From Taxillus chinensis (Eukaryota; Streptophyta; Magnoliopsida; Santalales; Loranthaceae): a stretch of 64,000 nucleotides of DNA. The notes beneath the pieces were generated by a model. It was not told where the DNA came from, did no database searches, and was given only the letters and a program-made list of their open reading frames with translations. A program made the position numbers and the translations under genes. Where the stretch lies: the NCBI GenBank assembly GCA_023512835.1, contig CM042090.1, positions 56,097,865 through 56,161,864 on the forward strand. Reading direction: 5' to 3'. Shown piece after piece: positions 1 through 11,327 of this stretch. Every line of letters starts with the position of its first letter. The first letter of the stretch is position 1.

Positions 1-6
1 CTCGCC

Positions 7-197
7 CGGAGTAAGGAACTTACATACGGAGTAAGGAACTTACATACGGAGTAAGGAACTTACACACGGAGTAAGGAACTTACATACGGAGTAAGGAACT
101 TACATACGGAGTAAGGAACTTACACACGGAGTAAGGAACTTACATACGGAGTAAGAAACTTACATACGGAGTAAGGAACTTACATGCGGAGTAAGGA
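7..197 (+). repeat. 20-bp tandem array in U3 of A 5' LTR
   Basis: Nine full copies plus a partial tenth of a 20-bp unit beginning cggagtaaggaacttacat. The core CGGAGTAAGGA also occurs singly and degenerately through the U3 of every other LTR of this family in the window. The array lies about 400-600 bp upstream of the LTR TATA box, where copia elements such as tobacco Tnt1 keep repeated enhancer boxes. A regulatory role here is inference. Confidence 0.95.
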
Positions 198-601
198 AGC
201 GCTGACACGGACTAAGGATTCTAGTACTGAATAGATACGGAATAAGCAACCACTGACACGGAGTAAGGTTCCGAGCTTCATTAACTACGGAGTAAGGAAA
301 ATTACACCGGACCAAGAAGACACTGCTCCAATGAAACCGCATTTAAAGTTATCAGCTCGTGCTGTCCCGATGTAAGAAGAATGCATTTAGAACAAGAAGA
401 ATCTTACACGTGGATCATCCGGATATGTGGACACAACCTTAATTGTATCTCGGAACTCACAAAGACACTTATACTCTTCGAATCCAAGATCTTGAGCTCC
501 ACAATCCGCAGCAGTCAAGGCAGATAGATTACCAAGGGATAGTTAGTGCGGAACGCATTCCGGAACTTCAAGTTCCAAGGTTGTCTCTTAGGAATGTTTT
601 G

Positions 602-609
602 TATAAATA
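602..609 (+). promoter_or_regulatory. TATA box of A 5' LTR
   Basis: The sequence tataaata lies in gttttgtataaatattcat, downstream of the CGGAGTAAGGA-rich U3 and about 300 bp before the LTR end. An equivalent TATA sits at the same place in the other LTRs (12208, 14636, 19239, and on the minus strand near 41765). Confidence 0.7.
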
Positions 610-907
610 TTCATACTTATACTTCTTGTAAAATACATAGTGAGCTAGAGCAAAGAAGTGCAAAAATAGAAAAGGCACTTGGCTAGTGTGTGAATTCAAA
701 GTTGTAAACAGAGTGTAAGAGAGTGTTTGCTTCTATTTTGTTGTAATCACTTTGTGATAATAAAACAAAATACTTCCACTATCTGGTTATCTTCCGCAGT
801 GATATTATCACTTAAACTAGATAAGTCTTTGTGTCTTGAGAGAAAAGAAAGAGTTCGAATAAGAGCTTTATTCACCCCCCCCCTTTAGGCTCCAAGGGAC
901 CATCAAG

Positions 908-918
908 TGGTATCGAGC
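908..918 (+). other. Primer binding site of A (initiator Met tRNA)
   Basis: tggtatcgagc, two bases after the LTR end, is the copia-type site complementary to the 3' end of initiator tRNA-Met, missing one A relative to the intact tggtatcagagc of element D. Confidence 0.85.
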
Positions 919-965
919 AAGTTCTACTTCGTTCTAAGTAGAGATCCCACTCTTTCAATCTCGAA

Positions 966-3240
966 ATGGCCGAAGAAAGCGGTATGCTTTTCAACACTCG
1001 CCTTAACTCCGGAGGTGCACAGGAGCCCATCCCGAATCGAAGCGGTAGTGTGAAAATGTCGATCCACCACAACCTGCTGCCGCCACTGCTTCTCAACCAC
1101 GGAGTTCCGGGTTTACTCTAACGAAACCGCCCAAATTCACACCTGAGCTTTTCTCCCAGTGGAAAGCTCGCATGAAGATGTTTATGGTTTGCCATGATCA
1201 TCTTATGTGGCCATGTCTTCATCAGGAGATTCCAATTCCGATGACTATCGGAGAACATGGCGTAAGGAGGCCAAAGACGATCTTGAACTTACCAACGATG
1301 AAAGAGCCTGGCAATGGCGCTAGTGAAAAGGCTCGGCTTATGTTACATCGTCCTTGGATTCCGAAGCTTTCCACGGACGTCCAGGGCTGCACGACAAAGA
1401 AAAGCTGTTTGGGACAAACCGACAATCCTCTATGAGGGGAGTCGGTCCCAGGATCCGAGAATGTGATCTGTACTCTCCAGACGTAACTTTGAGAGTTTTA
1501 ATCATAAACCGGGCGAATCACTTGAAAGCATCTATCGGAGATTCGGCAAGCTCATACTTGAACGAAGACTGTCAATGAGCATTACTCTCAATCCCGGATC
1601 AATGACAAGTTCTTTCGCTCCTTGCCGGATCGCTACTACTCCAAACAACTCCAGATGCAATCGAAAAAAGCGCGGTATGTTCCCCTTGAAGAACTATATG
1701 GAGAGCTGCGGACTCACGAAGTCGGGTTTAAGTACTCGACGAGAGATGAAAAAATAGCTCGGAAAGAAAAGGGGGTAGCTCTCAAAGCTACCGAATGTCT
1801 AAACATACTGAGGAATGATGATACGGACGTATCCGACAATTCGATTCGACGAGGAGGAGGAGATAGCCCTTCTTGTCAAATCCTTTGAGCGATTCCTACG
1901 GAAAAGCGAAAAGGGGTCGAAAGACGCTCATCATCATCGTTCCAACGGAAGGAGCGACCCGAGTCTAGTTCCCAGGAATGTTTCAACCGTGGGAAAACCG
2001 GTCACCGGGCCAAGGAATGCGGTCCAAAGCAAAGGTGGCCGAGAAAAGTGACAAGGTAAATTCTCACCGCTCCACCTCGGATAACACGCAAGAGCAAGAG
2101 AAAGGCGCTCGTGACAAAATACATGAGTGGCTCGGAAGAAGAGGAGGAATCCTCGGATGATGAGCCGACCATTAAGCCGAACGTCCGCCTCATGGCAAAT
2201 ACTTGAGGTACCTTCTATCTCGAGCTCCTGAGTAAATTAGAATCTCTTACTATTGCATGTGATCATGAAAAGAATGAGAGACTAATAATAACTCAAATGT
2301 ACAAAGATATGGAAAGTCGGAATAAACGTCTCGAATTTACCATTAATAGACTCGAAAAGGACGTCGCCGACTTCGGGGGAAAGGAAGCTTGGTATCATGA
2401 TCTAAGAGCTGAAAATCATCTCTTAAATACCAATCTCTCAGGCCTAAAAGTTATAGTTAAAAGACTCGAAAATGAATTGGAACAGGAAAAAGAAATAAAT
2501 CGTAAGTGGCTAAAATCCGGGAAATAGCCTCTACCTTTAGGACTGATCCTGACGACATTCGAGTCAAACCTGGTCTAGGTTCAACCATCAACCTCCATAG
2601 CTAAAGCCACCGAGTGTCCTCCGGATTTCACTCCTAAACTAACCAACTTATATCCTGTTAGTACATCTAAACCGTTGGATGGTTTCATTTCAGGTGGCAC
2701 CATAGTTTATGATCGTGGGCCCGAGGTCATTCTTGCACTTCCCGAAGCGGTAGCACCCGTAACTAAAGATGAAGGGAAGGCTGCTGCGATTAAAGCCAAA
2801 ATCAGCAGACCCAAAAAGAAAGACAAGGCTAAGGCCGACGCATTTAGGGCCAAGAGCGCGTCACCCAAACGTAATGGATTAGGCCACGTGGAACAGTAGA
2901 AAATCAGTAAAATCTAAGAGACCTGTATCCCCTGTTTGTACTTCACATTATAGTGTCTGTTCCATCCTGTAGGAAATGGGTCATTATCACTATGAATGTT
3001 GGAGTCTATCCGATAGCTGGCTTTGTAATCAATTTCAATCAAATAAAGATCAGTTTTATAAAAGGGGTTCTTCGAGCAAAACAAAATCTAAATCTAAAAG
3101 GAGTGTCTCTCCCAAGAAATCCCAAATAAAAGAAGCAATTGAAACTAACAAGTTAATGTCAACTTGGAAAGCTAAGAGTCCTAACAAAATCAAATCCGTA
3201 AATGTTGACAATACTGCTTTCACTCTAACCGCCCGAAACA
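966..3240 (+). pseudogene. gag: gag of element A (broken)
   Basis: Encodes the capsid/nucleocapsid polyprotein that packages element RNA. The ATG at 966 matches D's MPEESS start. Fragments in shifting frames follow D in order: a capsid-like region with FTPELFSQWKA-type sequence (about 1140-1700), a first zinc knuckle at 1979-2020, an acidic serine stretch, a coiled coil (2297-2525), then a Lys-rich basic region and a second zinc knuckle near 2960-3000. In knuckle 1 the second Cys has become Arg (CFNRGKTGHRAKEC). Knuckle 2 is frameshifted. At least six frame changes or stops make it non-functional as one protein. Homology to D and Sirevirus Gag is clear. Confidence 0.88.
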
Positions 3241-3296
3241 AGTTTGGGCACCAAAAGTGTAAATTGTTGTCTTTCAGGAGCATCTCTGGAATGAAT

Positions 3297-6200
3297 TGCC
3301 GGATCACTTGAAGTTAAAGATAAATCAAAGCAAGTGGATCCTTGATAGTGGATGCTCCGGACATATGACGGGTGACCAGACTCTACTTGTAGAAGTTAAT
3401 GATAAACAAGGTCCATCCGTCTCATATGGCGACAACAAAAAAGGTAAGACCGTCGGGTATGGCACTTTAACTAACGGCTGTGTATCAATCACTAAAGTTG
3501 CACTAGTCGAAGGTTTAAAGCATAATTTGCTAAGTGTCGGTAAACTATGTGACAAAGGATTTACTTGTTTCCTTTTTGTCCAACACCTGTACAAGAAGAG
3601 AAAACTTATCCAGGAGATGTTAAGTTATCCGGATCAAGAGATGGGGACATATACTCAGTGGTCTTAAGAAATAATTCTTCGACCCTTGTATGTTTCCTCA
3701 CGAAAGCAACAGATGAAGATAGTTGGTTATGGCACAAGCGATGCGCACATTTGAACTTTAAGACTTTGTCTAAATTAGCATCACTTGATCTTGTCACTGG
3801 TCTACCCAAACTCAAGTTCTCCAGAGACACTCTCTGTCGAGAATGCCAACTTGGTAAACGGACCAAACACGGCTTTAAGAGCAAATCGGTTAACTCAATA
3901 ACTGCTCCTCTGCAACTTCTTCATATGGACCTATGTGGTCCTATATCTGTTTCATCACTAGTCAGGCGAGATATACCCTTGTGGTTATCGATGATTTCAC
4001 CAGATACACATGGGTGATGTTCCTGAAATCAAAGGATCAAACTTTTGAACATCTTGTAGATCTCTTCAACTGGATAAGCAACTCACAAGGACCGAGCATT
4101 AAATGCATTAGGAGTGATCATGGTACGTAATTTGATTTTTCCGAAATGAGATCATATTGTTCTTGAACAGGGCATACAACATGACTTTTCTTGCCCTGAA
4201 CCCCACAACAAAATGGGGTAGCTGAGCGCAAGAATCGAACTTTAGTTAAGCTGGTAGATCCATGTTAGCGGGGGCAATGCTTCCTCTCGCCTATGGGCTG
4301 AAGCTGTGTCCACCGCCGCTTTGTTCGGAACGGAACTCTAATAAATAAATCTACCATGAAAACACCCTATGAGATGTGGAGAGGTCGAAAACCTTCAATT
4401 TCACATTTCGAGCCTTCGGATGTACTTGCTATATACTTGATCAATGGCAAAGAGACCCGAAATAAATTTGAACCAAAATCCGATGATGGGATTTTTGTCG
4501 GGTACTCACTTCATAGCAAGGCTTATCGGGTCTTCAATAGAAAACTTTCTAAAGTTGAAGAATCTATCCATGTAACCTTTGATGAAGCTAATCTCGATTG
4601 GTCAAAAGTCGGTCCTTCAAATTCTAATCTGGCAGTCATAAACGAAACGTCGATTACTCAAAGTTTATGAATATTCCTGCCACACATCCTGACCGGTATC
4701 CCGACCAACCACGTGGCATCCGCGAAACACAACGGAATTTTGTGGATGATGCTACGGATGACTCGGACTCCGGACTACCACTTAGCTCCGGACTACCACT
4801 TAGCTCCGGACTACCACTTAACTCCGGACTACCACTTAGCTCCGGACTACCACTTAGCTCCGGACTACCACTTAACTCCGGACTACCACTTAGCTCCGGA
4901 CAAACTCCTGTGAGATACACAAAATTCCGGAGCACCTTCAAGTCCGTCCGGACTAGTTAACACCGAAAGAAACGAGTGTTGAAGAACCAATCGATTTCAT
5001 CCGTACCTCTAAATACGGAAACATCTACTCCGGACGAAGCCCAACCAGTTGATACAACTGAACCACCCAATCTGGAAGAGCTTCAAATTGTTCAAGGACA
5101 ACCAACACACGCACGAATTATAGATGGACTCGAAACCATCCCTCGGATCAAGTGATTGGTGATCCTACTGTTGGTGTAAGAACAAGAGCAGCCACCTCAA
5201 ACATGAGTCTTCACTCATGCTTTCTATCTCAAATAGAACCAAAGGTGGTAGATGAAGCTCTTCAGGATTCAAACTGGATAGAAGCCATGCAAGAAGAAGC
5301 TGAATCAATTTAAGAGAAATAATGTGTGGACCTTAGTACCAAGGCCTAAGTCTCAACCAAGTCATTGGCGTTAAATGGGTGTTCAGGAACAAACTTGATA
5401 CGGATGGAATAGTAATCCGGAACAAAGCCAGTGGTAGCCAAAGGATATCGTCAAGAAGAGGGAATAGATTATGATGAAACCTTTGCTCCGGTCGCAAGAC
5501 TTGAGGCAATCCGAATGTTTACGCGTATGCCTCATATGAAAACTTCATAGTTTATCAAATGGACGTCAAGAGCGCATTCCTGAATGGAGACCTTCAAGAG
5601 GAGGTGTATGTTGAACAACCTCCCGGCTTCATTGAACCTAAGGCGGGACATCTTGTCTACAAACTTCAGAAAGCTCTATATGGTTTGAAGCAAGCTCCCG
5701 AGCCTGGTACGACACACTTGTCGGAATTCCTACTTGCTCATAACTTCCAAAAAGGGAAGATAGATACCACCCTATTTCTACGACAAGAGAAAGGACACAC
5801 TCGATCGTACAAATATACGTGGACGATATCATTTTCGGATCAACAAATCCGAAGCTTTGTGAAGAGTTTGCTAAGTTGATGACAGGCAAGTTTGAAATGA
5901 GCATGATGGGAGAACTATCCTACTTCCTTGGAATTGAAGTCAAACAATTAAAGGAAGGAATCTTTATCAATCAGGCTAAGTACACTCGCGATCTTATTAA
6001 GAAGTTTGGTATGGAAGGTTCATCTCCCGTCAAAACTCCAATGCCGTCGGTGCCAAGTTAGATCCGGATATGGACGGCATATCGGTAGAATGTGACCGAC
6101 TACGGAGGGATGATCGGATCCTTGCTCTATCTTCTGACAAGTCGCCCGGACATTATGTTTGCAACTTGCATTTGTGCACGATATCAGGCGAATCCCAAGG

Positions 6201-6760
6201 AGTCACATATGCTACATGTAAAACGGATCTTAAGGTATCTCAAAGGGACGATGAATTTGGGACTCGGGTACTCAAAGGAGTCCAACTTCACCTTATCGAG
6301 GGTACTCGATGCCGACTTCGCTGGATGTCGCATCGACAGAAAAGCACAAGCGGTACGTGTCGGTTTCTTGGAAATAGATTGATCTCATGGTTCGAAGAAG
6401 CAGAATTCGTATCAACCTCTACCTGAGGCGGAATATATCGCTCTTGGGAAGTTGTTGCGCACGGCTACTTTGGATGCAAAGTCAACTTCTTCGACTACGG
6501 ATTCAACATGTCCTCTATTCCACTTTACTTGACAACAACAGTGCAATTGCCATCAGCAACAATCCTGTCATGCATCCTAAGACGAAGCACATTGAGGTCA
6601 GGTATCACTTCATACGCGATCATGTTCTTAAAAAGCATATTTCACTGGAACATGTTGCCACCTGAAGATCAATTAGCAGACATATTTACAAAGCCTCTCC
6701 CTCGATGCGAGGTTTTCTGAACTACTCTTCCAACTAGGTATGCTCGACTTCTCTGCATAG
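3297..6760 (+). pseudogene. pol: pol of element A: protease, integrase, RT, RNase H (broken)
   Basis: Protease: LDSGCSGHMTGD with catalytic DSG about 3344-3352. Integrase: zinc domain (WHKRCAHL near 3727, CRECQLG near 3837), then catalytic core with LLHMDLCGP (about 3918) and IRSDHG (about 4112); the third acidic residue region is at about 4217. [23 protein letters not shown] (5448-5510), the [24 protein letters not shown] block (5559-5632) and YVDD at 5816-5827, the latter in a shifted frame. RNase H ends with HIEVRYHFIRDHV and DQLADIFTKPLP (about 6590-6700). The natural stop is TAG at 6758-6760. Many single-base indels and several stops interrupt it. An 18-bp coding repeat expands the integrase-RT linker (4766-4891). 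Confidence 0.92.
4766..4891 (+). repeat. 18-bp coding minisatellite in pol linker of A
   Basis: Seven head-to-tail copies of agctccggactaccactt encode seven (S/N/D)SGLPL units between integrase and RT. The homologous place in D holds a single related unit (CGLPFNSG), so the expansion is specific to A's lineage. Confidence 0.95.
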
Positions 6761-8305
6761 TTTCTCATTTAAATTTCACAACAGGATATTCTCTCACAAA
6801 CCATGCATTGTATGTTTACCGAAAGTAGTAGAAAGACTGCATTGCTGATCATACTTACCGACTCCACTGGTTCCATGTTTCCGATGTTAATCTCAACCTC
6901 ATAATGGGAGGATGCTTGCGTTTCCCGACTGAAGTCGTTTAAAGCTAACATAATTACGGTTTATATGATTTACCTCGATCGGATTCATGATCTTCATATC
7001 CATTAATCACCACATGATCAAAGCATGTTCATTTAGATTACTCCATTAACGTGCATAGTTGAAGGAGTGAAATGGGCTAGCTTGGAATGCCTGGTGGATG
7101 AATACACAAACGCATTCGATCAGCTTCTGAAGTATAGTCTTCTAATAAGATAGACGTGCTGAACTACAAATTGGAACGGTCAACCGAGAGGATTGCACAA
7201 TCTACGGGGAGAAAATGCTTTATATTTTATTCAATAATACCCCCGTATATGTCTCATGACCTTTTTCCTTGATTGTCTATCTGAGGGGGAGCTTTTCATT
7301 GAGAGGATTAAATGATCTACGGGGGGAGCAGCAATGAACCCCTAATATGTCTCGGATTCTCCCTTCTCTACGCTATTACTTCCGGATCGACTAGACATGC
7401 TGTTTTAAATCGGAAAAGTGGCATGTGTGGATGTATGTTCTTCCTTCAACCATGCATTTTAATCGATTAATCATCTGCATTCTTTTGACATGTGTTCACC
7501 TTTTCATCTCACACTCATGAATCCTAATGAAGCCAAATCATTTGACCTTTAATTAATCTTAGCTACGCCTGTTCGGCAAAAGACGGTTTCGCTATGTTGA
7601 CCTATATGAACTTTGTGTATTGCTATCGACATATGCCCTGATTCGGTAATATTGATCACTTTCACGTTGCGTACGTCTACTACATTCTTAGCCATGCATG
7701 AGTTCTGTTTCTTATTAGTTCGGATTATGTTGTTTTTCACTGATTATCTTCTCTAATCCGTACTAATCCTTGCCTGTTAAGCTTTTGTATTTTCGGTATA
7801 TCTTTATTTAGCTACGAGTTCAGATTTTCTTTGCAACCATATTGATAAATCCAGTCCATAGTCTCGGATTTGAAGTGTTGTGGTACTTCTCTTCTCTTTG
7901 ACTTATTGATGCAAAGGAATCTACTCTACATTCTCACCAAACTCTGTTTACGACGGACAAGGTCTATTATTCATCCGGATACTCTTTCACGAATATTATT
8001 AACTCCGGATGAGTGTCGGCTCTTTCCTCCGGACTCCTGACTTTGTTCAATTGTGACAATCCACGTATACTCATATGTCGCATGCTTTTGAGGAGGAATA
8101 ATGATGATTCATTAAATGCATATCTCGGGTTGCACACACACTTCTCTAGATGGCAACCAGTTGTAATCTCTACTTGGTCATGCGGTCTCCACGACATCGT
8201 TTTATTCGGAGACGCCTCGATATCCAGACAAATGACATCGGCATGTCGCGCGGGTCCCCACCTCACTCCCACATTCCTAGACCCGCGACATTTGCGGACT
8301 CGGTC
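6761..8305 (+). other. Noncoding spacer of A with three polypurine motifs
   Basis: No convincing ORF. Three polypurine motifs, each within a conserved context (tctacggggagaaaatg, ctgagggggagc, tctacggggggagc), lie at 7206-7215, 7283-7292 and 7321-7329. The same three occur in B (13001-13124) and D (minus strand, 35089-35212). Multiple polypurine tracts are described for Sireviruses. The last part (about 8170-8305) contains conserved sequence upstream of the accessory-gene TATA box. Confidence 0.75.
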
Positions 8306-8366
8306 TTATATGTTACGATCATTCCTGCGAAGCACGAGTATTGCTCATTTCAAATCCCTAACCCTC
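8306..8366 (+). promoter_or_regulatory. Putative core promoter of A accessory gene
   Basis: A degraded TATA (ttatatgt, 8306-8313) and a telo-box-like run (aaatccctaaccctc, 8352-8366) precede the ATG at 8429. The arrangement and spacing match B (15326-15380) and D (34018-34081). Confidence 0.5.
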
Positions 8367-8428
8367 TCGTTGCTCCTTCTCTACGTCAAGACCTCACCTT
8401 TCCTCTTTTCCTTCCCATCAAATCTGCC

Positions 8429-11185
8429 ATGGCACCCGAATCTTTCTTTCCGGCGTTACTCCTGGCCATCTAGTTGATTGGAATGCTGTTTCGATCCTCC
8501 GGATTGGTTTCTCCAGCTTCGCCCTCTTCTTGAAGCCTCGCACATACTCAACCTGGTCTCCAATCCCATCGATCTTCTTATCGATGACATTCTTGAGTAT
8601 TACCAACGGATTCGCTGCACCAAAGATTCCATAACCTCTTATGTCCGCGGTGAATCCATCGTCATCACTCCGTCGTTCTCCGCGCTGCTCTCCACCTTCC
8701 TCTTGGTGAACCACAGCGTCCGGATGCCGATCCGATGGCGGCTTCTATGGGGTGCACGAACAAGGGGAAGGAATACAAGGTGAAATCCTTCCAGGGGTCG
8801 CTATCGATGTATGGCGACTATTCTAAGTCGATGCCTACTGGCTCGCACATCGCCCCTGGACTCGGTCCGTATGATCTTCTACCTGGCCATGTACGGCGTC
8901 TTTGAAGGTCTTCCAATGGATTGGGGGATGTTCTTATTTCGCTTGCTACGATGGTCACAAAAACCATTCCTATGGGCGCATCCTCGCATTGTCTTCCGGC
9001 ATCTTCGTCCGGACCATTTCGCCCAAGTTGATGCTTGTCTCGTTTCCCTCGGCTCTTTATCTTCGTCACCTTACGCCGGATGGAAACATGACTGCCCGCC
9101 GACCCACCGTAGCTCTCCGCACTCTCCTTGCCGCGGAACAACAAGGCAGCTCTGTTGGTGACCCCTCCGACGGCCAAGCCCCCGAGGTCGGTTCGTACAC
9201 CGATCCTCCCGGATTCGGTCCGTAGGCTGCGCCCTCCCACTCACGAGCTTCCCGGCCAAGCGTCCGTGCTGAACCGTCCGAGGTTGCGGGGCCCTCTCAG
9301 CGCGGTGCGTCGAGAGTCGTTTCCTCGGCCCCCTCTGCTGCGATGTCCCCACTCCCTCCACATCCGCTATAGCTGCTGCGGTTGATACCGCTGTTGCTTG
9401 CCGCCACCGCCGATGTCCCGCCGCTTCTCCCGAAGCCCCCCTTGCCTCCTCTACCTCAACCCCGAGATTACCTTGACCATCTCTCCGCCGTCACCTTAAC
9501 GGACCTCTCGGCTCCGTTTCGGCCTAGCCCACACCTCTTCCATTCCCGACACCGATCTCCGGGTATTTTACACCCGCAATACCCAATCCCCGGAGACTAT
9601 GATCATCCGGAATCCGGACCACGGCTTTCTTACGCCGGGCGCCATTCCCGATGTGTCGTTCCCTACACCCTCCGGCCCGGTCCCTGCTACCCGAAGTCCC
9701 TCTACCGCTAAGGCCGGGCCCTCTTCTCCTCGCCGCCGCGATTCCCGTAGTTGACTTGTCCGGTCAAAGCGGGTCTCTTGCTCCGGATGCCTCCAATGCT
9801 CCGGATGCCTCCGAAGCTCCGGATGCCTCGATGCTCCGGATGCTCCTGCTGTCGCTTCTACTCCTGCGGACTCCTCGCCACCGCACTCCCGCTCCTGTTC
9901 ATGCGGGGGAGTCCTCCAAAGCTCCAGAGTTAGCCCTTGGGCGTGCCTCTTTTGGCACGGTCCACTCCGATCTTGTGCTTTCCGCTCAGCTTGGACCGCC
10001 ATGCTCACGCTCAAAGCGCCCAAATTTCCGCCATCGCTGCCAAAGTTGATGCCCTCGGCGCCCAACTACTCTCCGCCCTCACCGACTCCTCCACTTCCAT
10101 TGAGCAGAAAATGGATCTTGTCGCCACCTCCGTTCATTCACTCTCTACTTCCTTCGCGGATCTGGCGCATACGATGGCTCGTCCTCCCGTTGCTTCCCGG
10201 CGATCCGCCAAACCGGGGAGAAAGTGTCATCTGATCCGTCTACTCCTTCGCCCCACAACCATCATCCCGGACCGAGAAGCGGCCTGCCACTTCGGTGCTT
10301 CAGGGAGTTCAAATTCCCAAACGAAGCCGCTTCTCTCAACCAAGCTCCTCTACTGCACCTCCAGCTCCTCCTCCATCCTCCTCATCCGCAGCTAATACCT
10401 TCCTCCCATCCTATGCGGAGTTTGACCCCTCTCGATGCGGATGGAAGCTTGCAAGGCAATGAAAGCCTATCTTGCGTCTTCTGCGAGAGAAGATGTCTTT
10501 CTGAAATGTATCCTTTCTCTCCGGCCGACATTCGGACTCTTTGTTCGGAGAAAGGACTCTTTACTACGGAAGACATTGACAACTTCTCGAGGGCCGCTAA
10601 GATGGAGATGAGGCCGTTTCCATCTCTTTACGAAGATGGGCACTTGTTTGAAGTTCTGCCATGTTGGAATGAGGGCTATCTTCCCAGGTGTGGAGTTAAT
10701 TCAGACTTACATCGACGGAACTGTGAAGATAGCAAGCCATGGAAAACTCTCTCAACCATCCTCATTCCGTATCGGATCATGTCGCCACACTTCATGATGG
10801 CTGTCTTCATGATTCAATCCAAGCAGATGATTCTCATTGATTCTCATCGGATTGTGGAGCACTTCGTTAGGAAGAATCAATGGGAACCTCTGTGTCTCGG
10901 ACTAATCGAAGCCGTGAAGAAAGCCGGACTATATGAAGAGTTGGGTATCACACCCCCTGCGCTCTCTTGAGAAACTCAAGGCGACATTCCGGGGCAAGAA
11001 GCAAGTGCCACAACAACCGGATGGAGATAGGCTGCGGAGCCTTTGTTTGTCATTTCATCAAATCGTTCTTAACTGTGGACAAACATTGGAGCCAACACTC
11101 CACCTTTACGATGCGACAGACAATGGAGCTAAGAGAGAAGGCAGCAACTATGATCTTCAAGTATAGTAAGCCTTATGTACCTTAG
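8429..11185 (+). pseudogene. Accessory gene of A: plant-transposon N-domain plus Ulp1-like protease domain (frameshifted)
   Basis: The ATG lies in tgccATGG context. The protein aligns with B and D through shifting frames. It has an N-terminal domain with a YYQRIRCTKDSI-like segment and the element-conserved PTGE block, a Pro/Ser/Ala-rich middle with VVDLS (9747-9761), and a coiled coil with repeated Leu/Ala (about 10010-10190). The C-terminal part holds catalytic-type His (10788-10790), Asp 17 residues later (10839-10841), Gln (11014-11016) and Cys (11033-11035). A frameshift separates Gln from Cys, and a first frameshift follows codon 5. It ends KYSKPYVP then stop at 11183-11185, probably the true C terminus. 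The region is visibly C- and G-rich compared with the AT-rich spacers. Deconjugation of SUMO-like proteins would be the family activity; for this copy none is expected. Confidence 0.8.
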
Positions 11186-11315
11186 TGAAAAATCAGTATT
11201 AAGGCTGATTTGTATTTAGTTGCTGATCAATGAAATTGGTTGTGGTGTATATTCGTATGATATTCGTTTGCATCGCTTACCAGATCAGATTACAAAGGGT
11301 TTAGGCATATCCATA

Positions 11316-11327
11316 ATTGGGGGAGAT
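11316..11327 (+). other. Polypurine tract of A
   Basis: attgggggagat immediately precedes the TG of the 3' LTR. The same tract precedes the 3' LTRs of B (18261) and D (minus strand, 29120-29131). Confidence 0.85.

Larger units (their letters stand above)
1..905 (+). repeat. 5' LTR of element A (left part cut by window)
   Basis: It matches 11604-12510 almost base for base and ends in gggaccatca, followed by a 2-nt spacer and the primer binding site. It contains a 20-bp tandem array, a TATA box near 602 and the C-run plus tctaggctcc-like end shared by all LTRs of this family. Differences from the 3' LTR are mostly single-base indels, for example near 229 and 324. Confidence 0.93.

Noticed and set aside
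7..197. CRISPR-like appearance of the short regular repeats
   Set aside because: Units are contiguous without unique spacers, lie inside an LTR, and the sequence is a plant nuclear genome.
4654..4941. Minus-strand ORF with a repeated Ser-Pro-Glu-Leu-Ser-Gly peptide
   Set aside because: Shadow of the 18-bp repeat of pol on the plus strand; no homologue in D.
9071..9361. Minus-strand Arg-rich ORFs opposite the accessory gene
   Set aside because: GC-rich shadow frames with no match in B or D in the same frame.
8429..11185. Env-like reading of the accessory gene, as in some Sireviruses
   Set aside because: No signal peptide or membrane anchor is visible; the C-terminal residues fit a C48 protease instead.
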